From: Stenopsyche tienmushanensis
Taxonomy: Eukaryota > Arthropoda > Insecta > Trichoptera > Stenopsychidae
Assembly: GCA_008973525.1 (NCBI GenBank)
Contig: WACJ01000405.1
Coordinates: 186,001 to 250,000 of the forward strand
DNA: 64,000 nucleotides
Reading direction: 5' to 3'
How positions within the stretch are numbered: the stretch's first letter is position 1; the number at the start of each line of letters is the position of its first letter. Below, piece after piece: positions 23,651 to 35,296 of the stretch. The notes under the pieces are model-generated. The model saw nothing but the letters and a program-made list of their open reading frames with translations, searched no databases and had not been told where the DNA came from. The translations under genes were made by a program, and so were the position numbers.

Positions 23651-23700
23651 ACAGTCAACTCTCTTACAGCGTTCACTTTGTTTGCGACGTCTTTTACGTA
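23651..23700 (+). repeat. Terminal fragment of the TATAGCGTC palindromic family
   Basis: CAGTCAACTCTCTTACAGCG followed by TTCACTTTGTTTGCGACGTC matches CAGGAAACCCTTTTATAGCG plus TCCACTTTGTTTGCGGCGTT at 57948-57987. The CAG start is typical of pogo/Tigger ends. Confidence 0.5.
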
Positions 23701-23744
23701 AGCAAAGGTTAAAATATGTAAGGTTAATGCCCCCTCACACGTGT

Positions 23745-24085
23745 TAGTTACTTAGCGCTGTTAGTTTGAGCAGATTAAATTCTCCACATTAAAAGCGACA
23801 TCTTCCGTCTCTCTTCAGGTGCAATGTGTTATTTTAACAGCGCCATCTCTTGTGGCCCTGCGGAGACATTGCACCTACATATCGACCGATCGCTTCTTGC
23901 GCGTGCACCGTTGCCGGTTGGGGAGTGCCGCGCAGGACGCGGGAGACAGGAGAGTCGTTGGTTAGTCTTGGATACAGAAGGTCGTCCTTCCTGCAGCCAG
24001 ATCTTTCTCTCTCTCTCTCTCGTGTAGAATAAATAGTTATTAGTATTATTAATAGTTATTATTAGAGAAGAGAGTAATAGACGTC
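23745..24085 (+). mobile_element. Possible solo LTR
   Basis: The segment has several features of insect retrovirus-like LTRs. It has TTTTAACAGCGCCATCTC, a motif common at the start of insect LTRs, then a GC-rich U3-like part, a CT microsatellite (24005-24025) and TAGAATAAATAG, an AATAAA signal at about 24028. No gag/pol is adjacent, and I could not fix both termini or a target duplication. Confidence 0.35.
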
Positions 24086-24284
24086 ACGGCTCGATAGAAC
24101 AACGGACCCATGCGCTAGCGTGGCCATCCTGACGAGCACGTGGGGGTGGGGAGCCGCCCGGGGACTCTGCCCCCGAGAGCGCCCCCACCTCAACGTTACA
24201 GATGCTATATTTGCTTGTCGGTCACTTATCGTTATACAAATCCACTTATCTGTCAGGACCGCAGCAGCGTGTATGAAGCGTGTA

Positions 24285-24583
24285 TTTAAATAAATAAACA
24301 TTGTTGATAGCACATAATATTCTGTAAATTCTTCAAGTAAACATAAACAATACACTTGAAATCGATTCATTATATCATTCACATATCATTATTAGTCGAT
24401 AAATTTTGGTTAATGATACAATCGTACTATATACACAGCATACTCTCTCCGTCTCTGTTTCTCTCCAAACTTAATGAGCAAGACACTCTCGGTTTCTATC
24501 TCCGAGCTCAACGCATAAGAATGCTCTTTATTAGTTACTGTAATTCGGATACAACATTGTGTCTTACCTCTTTGAGGGGTTAA
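24285..24583 (+). mobile_element. piggyBac-type MITE, copy 2 (left end lost)
   Basis: ATAAACATTGTTGATAGCAC, TAAACATAAACAATACACTT, CATTATTAGTCGATAAATTT and the CTCTCTCCGTCTCTGT tract match copy 3. It ends TCTTTGAGGGGTTAA with an intact TTAA at 24580-24583. The left terminal repeat is missing; GC-rich LTR-like DNA abuts instead. Confidence 0.6.
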
Positions 24584-24605
24584 ACTAAATACGTACGAAT
24601 TTTGT

Positions 24606-24674
24606 ATGGGTGCCTAACTTTCTATAGTATTTGTATAGCGTCGTTCCTATTTCGACGCTATAGAAGGGTTAATA
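24606..24674 (-). repeat. Palindromic TATAGCGTC element
   Basis: Contains a perfect 10-bp stem, TATAGCGTCG (24634-24643) and CGACGCTATA (24653-24662), with a 9-nt loop, and ends AGAAGGGTTAATA. The reverse complement matches 37622-37672 and 57947-58020. Confidence 0.6.
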
Positions 24675-24679
24675 TACAA

Positions 24680-26460
24680 AGACTATTAAAACAATTTTTT
24701 ATAAGTTTAATATAGAAAAATCCTATTTTTACAATGCATTAATTCTACAAAAATAAGAGGAAAAATATAATATTTAGCGGAAATTTTAAGAAAAATATCT
24801 TATTTAAAATTTGATACATAGTTGTCCATTATTTATTATTATTATATTTGTCTATTGTCTGTTATGTGTCGATGGGAACATTCCAATTGTATATAATTAT
24901 TATTAGCATTATTTTATTATACCTGTATATATTAAATACTTGGATTAAAATTTAAAGGCCGTATAGAAATTGACATTTAATATTTCGTAATGATACAAGG
25001 AAATAAAAGGGACTGCGTGCGATTTTCAAGGATCGAAGTTGAACTTTCTTATACATAACACAACAAAGTTCAACTGGAGCAAAGTTTGAGCCGGGAAAAT
25101 AAATTAAAAAGAGAAAAAAATGAAATATATTTTTTTAAGCAGTACAATACGTTCGATACATTTTTCCCATCAAAGCTCAGAGATTACGTGATTCGTAAAA
25201 CCTTTGTAGCTCATTTGCTTCATGTCTCAACCTTTCATTAATACGCGTTTTGTGAGAAATCCTTAGTTCGGAGGCTTTTCAAAGAAGCCCTATTGATATT
25301 CAAAATTTATTGACAGGCGCTATACGCTTTGAATTAAGCAAGCCTCAGATTTTATACGGACTCGCTTATGGCGATATTTTATATAAATATATATAAAGGA
25401 TATTGAGAGATGTAAATCTTTCCTGGCCCCCATTTCCATAACCGGAGCGATCGAACCTTAATAATAATTCCTGGAGGATAACATTTTCCCTCCAGTATGA
25501 TTGAAATCCCATTCAATTCCGAATATAAATTTCGGACGAAACTGATATTTAGGGTTATAACTTTGCAATAAATATCGCTTTAGTGGGGAAAAAAATACAA
25601 ACTTTATTTCATACGCGGAGAGTGCAATTTTCAGATAGGTTACGTTTTTATTTACATAGTCATTTTTCGATATTTGAAAATAATATACTATTAAATCATT
25701 TCGGGATTCACTGAATTATTCCAGTCAAGATTGCAATGGTTAGCGAGTTTCATTCCAGAATCAATTTGAGCACTATTTCCTTGTTATCCGGCAGAATGTA
25801 TTCCAGGGGTTTAAGATCTTGCGGTTTATCTCTTTCTTTATAAATTATTCTAATAGTAAACGTTATTTCAAGATCGAAGCTTTTCTTAGGGTTTCAATTA
25901 TGGTTTTATCTATAGACATCAGCTGAAATATTTAGACCTAAATATTCTGAAATATTAGTAAATACGAAATAAATTAAACTAAATCAATGCAATATTTCAA
26001 ATAGATTTTAAACATTATATAGAATTATATCATTATTTTTATAAGAGATTTTCTAAAAAAAGAAGACTTTCATATAGTAATTTCTCATTGATTTCCATAT
26101 TAGAATAGGAAGAAAGAAGTTTACAAATGGATGATAAAAAATATATTTATTAAAAATGATATTTAATATATTTTATGCATAGCAGTCATTCATAGATAGC
26201 CCTGCCCTACTTTATTAATCGTTTTACTGTTTAATATTTCAAAAACAGGAAATCTGGTCTAAACCTGAATATCAAAAAATATTAAAACCATCGATCTTCC
26301 AAATTTCCTGGTAAGGTGAATTTTCTTCTACCGAATGAAATTTGATCCCTAATTCTTATAATATGAGCATAGTAACTAGTCTACTATAATAGAATAATCA
26401 CAAAAAGCATACATATATTGGATTTAATAACTATTCCGTAATAGAATTCAAACGTAACTA
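24680..26460. other. No gene seen
   Basis: AT-rich DNA. A weak trace of the AACCTGAAT / ATCGATC repeat may be present at 26240-26325. No credible reading frame. Confidence 0.45.
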
Positions 26461-26461
26461 T

Positions 26462-27117
26462 TAGAGGAATCCAAAAATATTTGCGTATTTTGAGGCCTTA
26501 TGTTTGAGCTCAGTGGATTGCAAAAACATTCAGTAAAAACATTCAAATATGTTGGTAATGGTGAAGTGGTATAAATCTGTAGACGCTAATATTGGTTCCA
26601 GAAATTTAAATCGAGCAATAGAAGCTTTAGGGATGAACCGAGAATGGAAGAACGTTTCAATTTTGATAATGATGTACTGAAATCCCTAATCGAGCTCAGA
26701 TTCATGGCAAAAAATCAAGAAGTTATCGCAAAGAGATGGGATATGTGAGGAATAATCCATTATGTATTAATGGAACTGGTAGAAACTAAAACTGCACAAA
26801 TTTATTGTCGACAATTAGAAGTTTTGCATCAGAAATTAAAAGAAAATCGTTCTTATTTATTCAACAGAGGGAAGATAATGCGCGCCTTAATAAAGCAAAA
26901 TTGAAGTAAACTGGGAAGTATTACCGCATCTTCCTTATTATCCAGGTTGCCCTGAAGGATTTACTCCTTTTCGGGTCCATGAAGAACGGCTTGATAAAGT
27001 GGAAATGCTTTTAAAATCATTTTTGCTTCTAAACTGGATTTTTTTTACGAAATAAGGATCAAAAGAGTACCAAACATTTTTTTTACTAAATACGCTAATA
27101 TTTTTGGGTCCTCACTA
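26462..27117 (+). mobile_element. Mariner lineage B, internally deleted copy
   Basis: Inverted ends: GAGGAATCCAAAAATATTTG on the left, and on the right the complement GAGGACCCAAAAATATTAGC. The interior plus strand carries both ends of a transposase. An N-terminal piece covers 26550-26750 (VMVKWYKSVDANIGSRNLNR-like, then a DEPRMEERFNFDNDVLKSL-like linker). A C-terminal piece covers 26780-27070, including IMRALIKQN in place of the HDNARPH region and a decayed LPHLPYYPGCPEGFTPFR in place of YSPDLAPSDYHLF. The catalytic residues are lost. The total is about half of a full mariner. Confidence 0.75.
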
Positions 27118-27250
27118 CAATGGAATATAACTATAAAATCATGTTTGATTGTTTAATATATGTCTATACATAATTTGAAACAGTGAGTGACCATAAGAAC
27201 TTTTTTGGGTCATGATTTGGACCACAGTTAATTTTAAGGGTTGTTTTTTT
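27118..27250 (+). repeat. Repeat flank shared with 11467-11652
   Basis: The same ordered blocks as at 11.5 kb follow directly after the mariner-B right end. This implies that the two loci descend from one mariner-containing ancestor. Confidence 0.6.
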
Positions 27251-29150
27251 AATGAATGATAATTAATGTATAAATATTCAATCAAAAGATGCGAATTTAC
27301 TATGGACAAGTATACAATTTGGTCATTAATTTTCTTTATAGTCATGAGAATAATTGTGATGGAAAATACACACTTCAATTTAAAACACATTTTTTCGTAA
27401 ATCAAAATAGTTGGAAGTATAAAAAAACCCTTTGAGAGTCATTATTAATTTTCTCCATTGTTTTCTGTTGTTATCAAAATTTGTTCAAAGATTTATTCAG
27501 TCATTATATTGGCTCACGTTATTAAAGTTTAAAAGAAAATATTATTCAGTTTCTTAAATTGTATTAAAGTTTGAAGAATCCAAGATGAATTGCATAACTA
27601 GATCGGGATGCAAATTAATAGCAAAATGAAGCAACAACTAGATGGTTGTATTTCGAATAAAGAATGACCATTATTCATTTTTGGCAATTAAAAAATAATT
27701 TTTAACTCACTAATATGTATTATTTTGGTTTATAGCCCTGTTGTATTGTTGCATAATTATTTCACATATAAATGGAACATTTATGTTTTAATTAACTTAA
27801 TGCATGTGCAATATTAAATGATAAAGGATTCCCTTTATTTCGAAAGTTAATTAATCTCTTGGTATCTATTGTGGTTTATTGATAAACCTTTTAACTATAC
27901 AGTTTTCGATTCGAACATCAGATCAACGATATTTAATTTGAAATGGGATCACCAATGCTTGACAAATACCAAAGTTCATCTATCTATAGCGATGTTGTTA
28001 ATGATTAATGAAATGGCTTCGTACACTATTTATAGATGATGGATCTATTCTATTGATGTTTGCTATAATTGCTCGTGTGTAAAATTATTATCAAATCAGG
28101 CACTCTTAAATTGTACGCAAAATCAAGTGTAGCCATTTAATTGACGTGTCAATTTAAATTTAGATATGTATTGAGAGCGTTTGACACCGTTATAAGGGGG
28201 CTCAAAAAAGTACATCCCTCGAGCTGATCGCTTTGTATATAGCAAAGATATTATCCAGGTCAATGGTTGTTCCCATTGAGAGCTCCATTTGAATGCAATC
28301 AGCTAAATTGTTTATTGAAGGCTATAGGGAACAATTCTTTTATCAGATGAAAGGTACTGCCAAGTCTACGGTAAACGTTTTAGCTCTAAAGGAAATCGGA
28401 TACAATCGTAAATTCTACAAAGGTGACGATAACGGCAAATTGAATGTACTGAAGACAGCCGGTAAAAACAATAAGATTTTAAATTATATATCTCAGTCTT
28501 CCTTTACCCGGCGAAGATAGTCCGGCAGTTAGAGAGTGCTCCAGCAAAAAGGAGACTAAAGCAGGAGCGGAAGGAGATAGAAAGGGATGTGCTTTTAAAG
28601 CGCTCGCCCGGGGTGAATTGATAGCGCAGTTAAATTGAAAAATGGTAAGTGAAGATACATTTTTGCCATCGTCATGTTGTACATTGGTGGTGCGATAATT
28701 TGAAATGCGATACCTGCTTTAAATTTCGAACAGCACTTCGTCGGAAGCCTTCCTGTTTGATCGACGACCCCGTTGGAACGACGATGGTTATTGGCTACAA
28801 GAAGGCATCTATTAGAAGAAACAGTTCTTCATTACATCATTCATTAGACGCAATTAATTTGCTCGAATCTGAATGGAAATGTTGGGTGTCCGTTTGCAAT
28901 TATTAATGTGGGGACAATTATTCAATTGTTGAATTAATTTAACAGCCGAAGATATGATCTAAATTTGGTTCGCGGTTGAGTTCATTGCAACCATCATGAA
29001 TTCGGTGCATTGATTGAACTCAATTAAAACGTATGGAATAGAAAAATGCTAAACGATTTTTTTACATGCCGAATTAAACATACTGAAAGTCATTGATCTT
29101 GCTATTTTTATTCACAAAATCCTAACACTCAGACGTATACCCGATATTTT
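27251..29150. other. Unique non-coding DNA with one possible small frame
   Basis: 28293-28520 is a 75-codon plus-strand frame of protein-like composition (for example EGYREQFFYQMKGTAK) but with no known domain. About 100 bp on, AAAATG-GTAAGTGAAG (28640-28655) resembles a 5' splice site. I do not call a gene on this. The rest shows nothing. Confidence 0.35.
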
Positions 29151-29354
29151 TGAGAGAGTTTTAACGGATTTTCTAGTCTGGAATTTTGAAAAAATCGATT
29201 TTGTTTTTTGCATATTTTTAAAGCTTAGACTTTTAAGAATATATCTTTTACAAAAAAAAAATCAAAATTCCAATTATTTACGAAGTTATAACTATTTTAG
29301 TGACGAAACAACTAAGCCGATCATATCAGAATGAAATCTTTCAGCATGTTTTTC

Positions 29355-29600
29355 TCCAAACTATTTTTGTCAACACGGTTGACATAATATCTCAAGTTTG
29401 AAATAACCGATTTACTTAAAATTTAGTAAAAAAAAATATTTATATAACTTTCTATTGTTCCTACCAGATTTATCTCAAAAAAATATTTTTAACTATTTAA
29501 AAAAAAAAAAAATTTAAACAGTGACCATTTTGTGAAAATAAATTTATTATTTTCATTTGAGATTTTTTTTTAAATTTTTAATCAAGAAATATCTGGTGAA
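29355..29600 (+). repeat. T/A-rich dispersed repeat, copy 2
   Basis: TTTTGTCAACACGGTTGACA, ACCAGATTTATCTCAAAAAA, TATTTTTAACTATTTAAAAA and TTTAAACAGTGACCATTTTG match 10760-10915 (TTTTCAACACGGTTGAA, ACAGATTTATGTAAAAAAAT, AACAGTGGCCATTTTG). It is probably the interior of the Tigger-like family without its ends. Confidence 0.5.
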
Positions 29601-30073
29601 AAACGTGTACTACATTTTTTTTATTATTGCTTTATCGAACTTTAAAAAATAACCAAAGTTTGTGCCCCTAGACTAGAATATCAAAAATACCCTTGAGTAC
29701 CCAGTTGCATATTACCCAACCAAAAACATAGCATTTAATGCCGTTTGACTTCAGAAAATTTATTTTGAAACTATGTTTTATAAAGCCATGTTAGAGAGCC
29801 ATGAGAAAAATATATTTCTTCTAAGTGTTTTTAGATATTTTAAACTGAAGTAGACAATGCGGTACACATTGTTAATACTTTGATTAGTGAGCTAATTTTC
29901 GTAGCACACACGATCAGAGAGTAATTTAATTTTTGTCTTAAAATATCTCAAATAAGATCATAAAACATGGTTGGAAACATGTGCGGGCTTATTCTCTATG
30001 GTTCGCTCGAATGCGCACGCAAATGTGCGTGCATACTCGTCAAAGGGTTACGCTCATAACCAATCAATCGCAT
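29601..30073. other. No gene seen
   Basis: AT-rich spacer before the TTAA MITE. Around 30000-30060 there is a small GCGCACGCAAATGTGCGTGC palindrome. Confidence 0.4.
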
Positions 30074-30583
30074 TTAACCTATTGAGGAGTGAGCAAATTT
30101 AAAATCGATGAAGTCGTTGATGCCATAATCGCTTTACACCGATTACTTTCCGTCAGCTCCTATCAGCGAAAGACAATATAATAAACATTGTTGATAGCAT
30201 ACAAGACCACGTCATTTCTTTACATAAACAATACACAAAAATCGACTAATTTGCTCCTGCTTTAGAACGAAATGATAATTGGACAAAGACTCATTCAACA
30301 AGCAGCGATAATACTGTCGATAGCACAAAGTATTCGGTAATTTATTTGGGTAAACAAATAACACACTTGAAATCGAAATCATTATTAGTCGATAAATTTG
30401 GGTTAACGATCTATACAATCGAGCGATGTATGCGGGGAAGCTCTTTGTCTCTGTCTCCCGAACTGCGCTTCGTTCTCTCTCTACTGTCTGTTTCCGAGCT
30501 CAATGTACAAGAGTGCTATTTTGAATAAGTGGAGAGGGGGGGGGGGATCCCAGGCTCTGGGATAGTACTCCTTTAGGGGTTAA
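30074..30583 (+). mobile_element. piggyBac-type MITE, copy 3 (most complete)
   Basis: TTAACCTATTGAGGAGTGAG at the left and ACTCCTTTAGGGGTTAA at the right form inverted ends with intact TTAA at 30074-30077 and 30580-30583. The length is 510 bp including both sites. It has no transposase and contains CT-rich microsatellite-like tracts and a GGATCCCAGGCTCTGGGAT palindrome near the right end, shared with copy 1. It is the best reference copy for the family in this window. Confidence 0.7.
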
Positions 30584-33030
30584 TGCAATTTATTTGTAAT
30601 TTTACGACTATTTTAACTGATATAAAATGATGAGTTTCCTTAAATCAATAGTTTTTTTCTTAGTTGAACTAAATCCAAAGATTTCTCATAGTTTGGGCTA
30701 TTTTTTAAAATTTCAATTTCAGTTCAATCAAGTGTTTGACGACTTCTTCTTTAAAAATACAACAATTAAGAAGCTTTATATGATCCCATATATGTTGTTA
30801 CATTTGTCCTGAATAAATGTATAAAAGCTCAATTAACAAAGTTACATCCAGACACTGAGAACAATAATTTAAATCGAAGTTGTGTATCTTTAGGTACACA
30901 TTAAAAATTAAAAAATATATCTCACAATTGCTAGAATGTTCATGATTTAAATTTAATTCCGTTGACTTTCATGCCTTAAATCTGATTTCTACTAGGTATA
31001 TAAGTAATGCAAACACATGTGTACGTATGTATATAATTTAATTTGATAAAAAGCTAATAATTCAGTTGTTATGAGCAAATATATAAAGATATTGCAACCA
31101 TAATGAGGAAATTAATAATGATATGTTGGACATTATCGTTCGCCTCTGATGCTAATGTACCGCTAATTAACCCATGCTCAACGGAGGTGGGTCGTTTTTG
31201 TCCCATATTTATATTTTTGCTTTATCTTTTTAATGTATTTGATTACAAATTCGCAACGAAATGCATTTGAAATAATCGTTTTAAAAGCCAAAAGTGCAGT
31301 CAAAATAAATCATATTTATCAATTGATGATTTTTAAAAATACTGTTAAAATTTTTGGCAGTATTGATTTGCGCCAAAAAATTATCTTTGCCTTTGAAAAT
31401 AAAATTATTACACGGGGAATACATACTCTTTGAAGAGTCAAATAACGCAGTTGTTCCCATGAAACGAAGTCTTTATTTGTGGCCCAAAATAATTGTTTGC
31501 CCATGCGAATAAATACTACTTATAAAATAAACAAACAAACAAACAAGTAATTCGAACTTTTGCCAGACGAAAGTTTTATTTACTGTATAATGTTTAAATA
31601 GGAGCTTCATAATTTGAAAGAATACACGCGTAGGTCCTTTGTAAGTCCTGAACGGCGATCCGAACTGTGTCAGTGTGGGCGGTTGCATAGCCCCGGGTTT
31701 TATGGGGTTTCTCTCATCTATGATTTTGAATTAAATTTATCACTGTTTTCGTAAAAAAAGTAGTACCTTCAGGGCTACGCTTTTTATTGTTTCCAATTAT
31801 GACCGTTATTCGTTTTAATGGGAGGTGTATGGCCCGGGGCGTCGAATATTGGCAAACATAGGACGGGCATTCTCCCATCTGATCCCGGGGGCTCGAACGC
31901 ATAAATTACTATAGAAACACACCAAACCCGTTGAAAATTGATTTGTTGAAAAATGACTGTTCGTATTAATTGTCCATTTTTTGGGAATTAGAATTTTGAT
32001 TTCCGATACGATCATTCGAATCTGATCTATTTGAAATTAAAAGACTGACTAATCTGATTTCTTAAGTCCATTCAAAATGATAGAATGGATTCCAAAAGAC
32101 AATAAATTTAAATATTCAGGGTTTACCTCTCACTGTTCGGGTAATCCAATCATTAAATCAAGGGACAGTCCATATTTTCAATTATAATTCATCAGAATAT
32201 TTGGATCATCTTAATCGTGTGTGTCATAATTATGGCGAGAAAAATACTTAAAATTAAAAACAATCAAGGATCAAGTTTACACATACAGAAAATATCATTT
32301 AATGTCATAAGGGCATATTTGAATTTATAGCTCATTTTTAGGAGTGGAAATAGTAAAATTTCGACTTATTTAGCATCTTTTATAAAACTGTCTTGTTTAT
32401 ACACTTTACATGTATATATGGTCGAGGACATAAAACCCGAATTTTTACCAGACATCCTCCCATAAAAGAATCCTCAACGGCTCTCCGCTCTAAATAGGGT
32501 CGATGTATTATTGCGTATTTAGGGGTCATATTCACAATAAGCGAAATATAATAAAGACATTCTGGTACGTTAAAAATGCTATTGGTATATTTGGTCGATG
32601 ATGGTCGACGGTCCTCCTTTGTCGAAAGTTTCATACCTGTCGATGAAGGCAGGAAGTTCAACTTTGGGGGTAAATATTATGATTGTGTTGTGGTACTTAA
32701 AGTATATCCTTTGAGAAAAAAACAGTATAGCAGAAAAAGCAGAAATATGTTGAAAGCTCCATCGCGTATATAAATATCGTACACGTGATAGCTTTCTCAA
32801 GATTGAATCACAATAAGATTTGAAGAAGTATGAGCTCGCACGATATTCGAGTATCTCACAATAAGGCTTCGTTGCATCAAATATACGCAAAAATAATATT
32901 GCTAGGGAGCTTTTATTGATAACAGGGTGCTTTTGTCGGACGAAAATAACGAGAAAACTTCGCTTGGCGGAAAAATATTTGATTAAAGCAAGTAAAATGA
33001 ACTTGAAAGCGACTGGTGTAATTAAATATA
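30584..33030. other. No gene seen
   Basis: The largest frame here (minus strand 32579-33094, 171 codons) starts inside the ATG-triplet tail of the LINE-like repeat, giving ten consecutive methionines, and lacks any domain. No other credible feature. Confidence 0.45.
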
Positions 33031-33034
33031 AATT

Positions 33035-33040
33035 TATTGT

Positions 33041-33073
<33 letters not shown>

Positions 33074-33620
33074 AGTGCAGTCATAATAGTCCACTGCAGA
33101 AATAGGGTCTCTTCAATTTCAATTTATAGGAAGGGGTTCCATTCATTCCGTCTGTATCATTTATTCACCTCATTGTTCGCTCGATATTGAAGGTCGCTGA
33201 TCTCCGATTTTTATTTGGAACGTTCATCCAACGGGCCACCTGAATGAATGTGTCGAAGGGTGCATTCGCAGCCTACTTGATAGGGAGTGTTGAGAGTTTG
33301 TAAAGTGGGTGACCGTGTTGATTTTACTGGAAAGGGCTTTCTGAAGCACAGACGGTTCAGTCTGCCCTTTCCTTGCAAGAGCGTTTTCGGGCAAGAATGA
33401 AATACGTGACGCAAAAATGCATCTTGGATTCGCTTCTACAACAACTAAGGCGTATTCTCGTCCACGAGCAACTTACCCCCGCGAATTCGGGTGGTTTCCC
33501 ATTACAGGTTGACCCTCCTGGTTCGGCGAATACAAAGCGATATAAAAGGCAATGGAAGATAATGTTATCAATTATTGTAGCAAAAAAGCTGAATAATTTT
33601 TATCGAGAAATCCATTCAAA
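33035..33620 (-). mobile_element. LINE-like 3' end, copy 2
   Basis: The minus-strand copy of the 19.5-20.1 kb segment. Its 3' end is the ATG-triplet run (ATC triplets on the plus strand, about 33042-33073), followed inward by TGCAGTGGACTATTATGACTG. The matching frame closes in PLDERSK-stop at about 33211. The homology fades near 33620, which fits 5' truncation during target-primed insertion. Confidence 0.6.
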
Positions 33621-35050
33621 TTTTCAAGTATATTCCAATCGAGATATGAAATTCCACAGAATCGCGGCGGTACAAAAGCTCTCGTTCTCCGATTACGCGC
33701 CTTAAAAATCAGGACGAAATTAATGCAAAATATTTCACAGAAGACCATATTTTTATGTTGGCGAATAATGCAAGTTATTATCGTTGGATATTAAATTAAA
33801 ATTCGGCGAGGATGGTCTTTGGGCGGTTGTCTTCTTCCGCCCCGTCGGGATTGGGTCGTCTCCTCGGAAGGTCCTCCATACCCCACATTGGCTTCTTCCT
33901 TGGGGAATTTCATTATTTTGCCGTCGAAATTATACGGAGGGCGTCTTCAACATTTACCTAACGATTTATTGGCTTAAGGTACTCTGTATATATAAAAAGT
34001 ACAATATTATAATAAGCCTTCGCCTATCGGATTTTGGATGAAGACCTTTTTGGTAATACCTCAAAATAATAGGCTATAACTCAGGAAAATTATTTTTATG
34101 CTAAATTTGATATTTTATACAACATCCGACTTCGAAATTCGGGGCTTAAGATGTTTACATAATAATTTGCGACAATAAAACATACGCATCGATTTCCAAT
34201 ATGATGTCCTTTTGCATCGTATTATGCGAGGATTATATATATTATTATAGAGTTTGTTATTAAGTACGAAAGTACGAAATTGTTATACGAGTTCAATGGT
34301 TTTCTGCGCCTTATTCTTGGTAGAAGCATTTGTTTACCTGTCAAATTCCCGGTATGGGTGAATAATTATATTCAACGTTATAATTAAATGTTTCTTGGGT
34401 AAGATTTAAAAAAACAACATCGAATTAGGGAAAAAAATATTTTTTTAAATCTCACCCTGAAAATTTCACTTCTCATCGTGTGAGAGCTCTTCAGCTCTAT
34501 TGAAAAGCTCATCTGAAAAGACTTAATGAAAAATCTATGAAAATTTATTAAGGGATGATTTTAAATAATTAAGGTTTTTTTTTGAAAATTCGAAATCATA
34601 AATATTAAATTTATTGAAATACCGGTCATGATTTTTAAATTGGATTGTTTTTGAGTAATTATTGTATAAAATTGTATTCTTTAATATTTAGCCACTTTCT
34701 AAAAATCAGTTAAAAAATTCTACAAATTTTTATCATTTGTGTGCTTTGATATAAGTCTATTTTTTCGTTATTTTATATTTTATTATTTAATATTAATTTA
34801 GCGTATTTATTTTTGTGATGCAAAATTTATTGATGGAACGAAAACATATTGAGATGAAAAATATTATGTTCCTAAAATCATAAGCGTGACCATTTGGGCA
34901 CATTTTACTTTCCCATGCATTATTATTGTACCAAATTCAACATGGAAATTTGAATTTTCCCCATTTTATATCAGTCAAACAATAAAATATTTCTAGTCGA
35001 GAAATGAGTTTTAACGTAAAAAATATGTTTGAATAAGCGTTTCGTTTTTA
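33621..35050. other. Connectin upstream intron or 5' flank
   Basis: No coding exon recognised. 33640-34060 is somewhat GC-richer and unique in the window. The rest is AT-rich, ending in the SINE relic before the connectin splice acceptor. Confidence 0.45.
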
Positions 35051-35051
35051 A

Positions 35052-35215
35052 ATTTATTAAGATTTCAGCAATCCTTTTTATAGAATTATTGCCAAGCAAT
35101 TTGAAATAGTTTTTTTATAGCAAATACACGTTTTAAAAATGTGGTCGCCAAGCAAAACTCCCGTAGATTTGAACCTAAAGTGATTAAGTTACTAGGTTGA
35201 ATTTGAGATCTAGAT
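35052..35215 (-). mobile_element. tRNA-derived SINE relic, copy 1
   Basis: Matches 45660-45825 in the same orientation through TTTCAGCAATC, TATAGAATTATTG, ATAGCAAATACACGTTTTAA and AATGTGGTCGCCAAGC. The B box is decayed (GGTTCAAATCT on the minus strand) and the A box is barely visible. It lies within 50 bp of the connectin exon acceptor. Confidence 0.5.
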
Positions 35216-35240
35216 TAATGAATGACAGCTTTATGAATCA

Positions 35241-35259
35241 TATTTTTTGCTTGTTTCAG
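35241..35259 (+). promoter_or_regulatory. 3' splice acceptor of connectin coding exon 1
   Basis: ATTTTTTGCTTGTTTCAG is a pyrimidine-rich tract ending in CAG, with the exon beginning at 35260. It lies 37 bp before the first ATG, so at least one untranslated exon lies upstream. Confidence 0.65.
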
Positions 35260-35296
35260 ATATAAGTGGAAAGCGTCCGGAGAATCCCCATCAGAA

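Noticed and set aside
33042..33073. Stand-alone ATC microsatellite
   Set aside because: It is the 3' tail of the LINE-like repeat, matched by the ATG tail at 20.1 kb.
32579..33094. 171-codon minus-strand open frame
   Set aside because: It starts in the ATG-triplet tail of a LINE-like repeat, giving a run of ten methionines, and has no domain or splice context.
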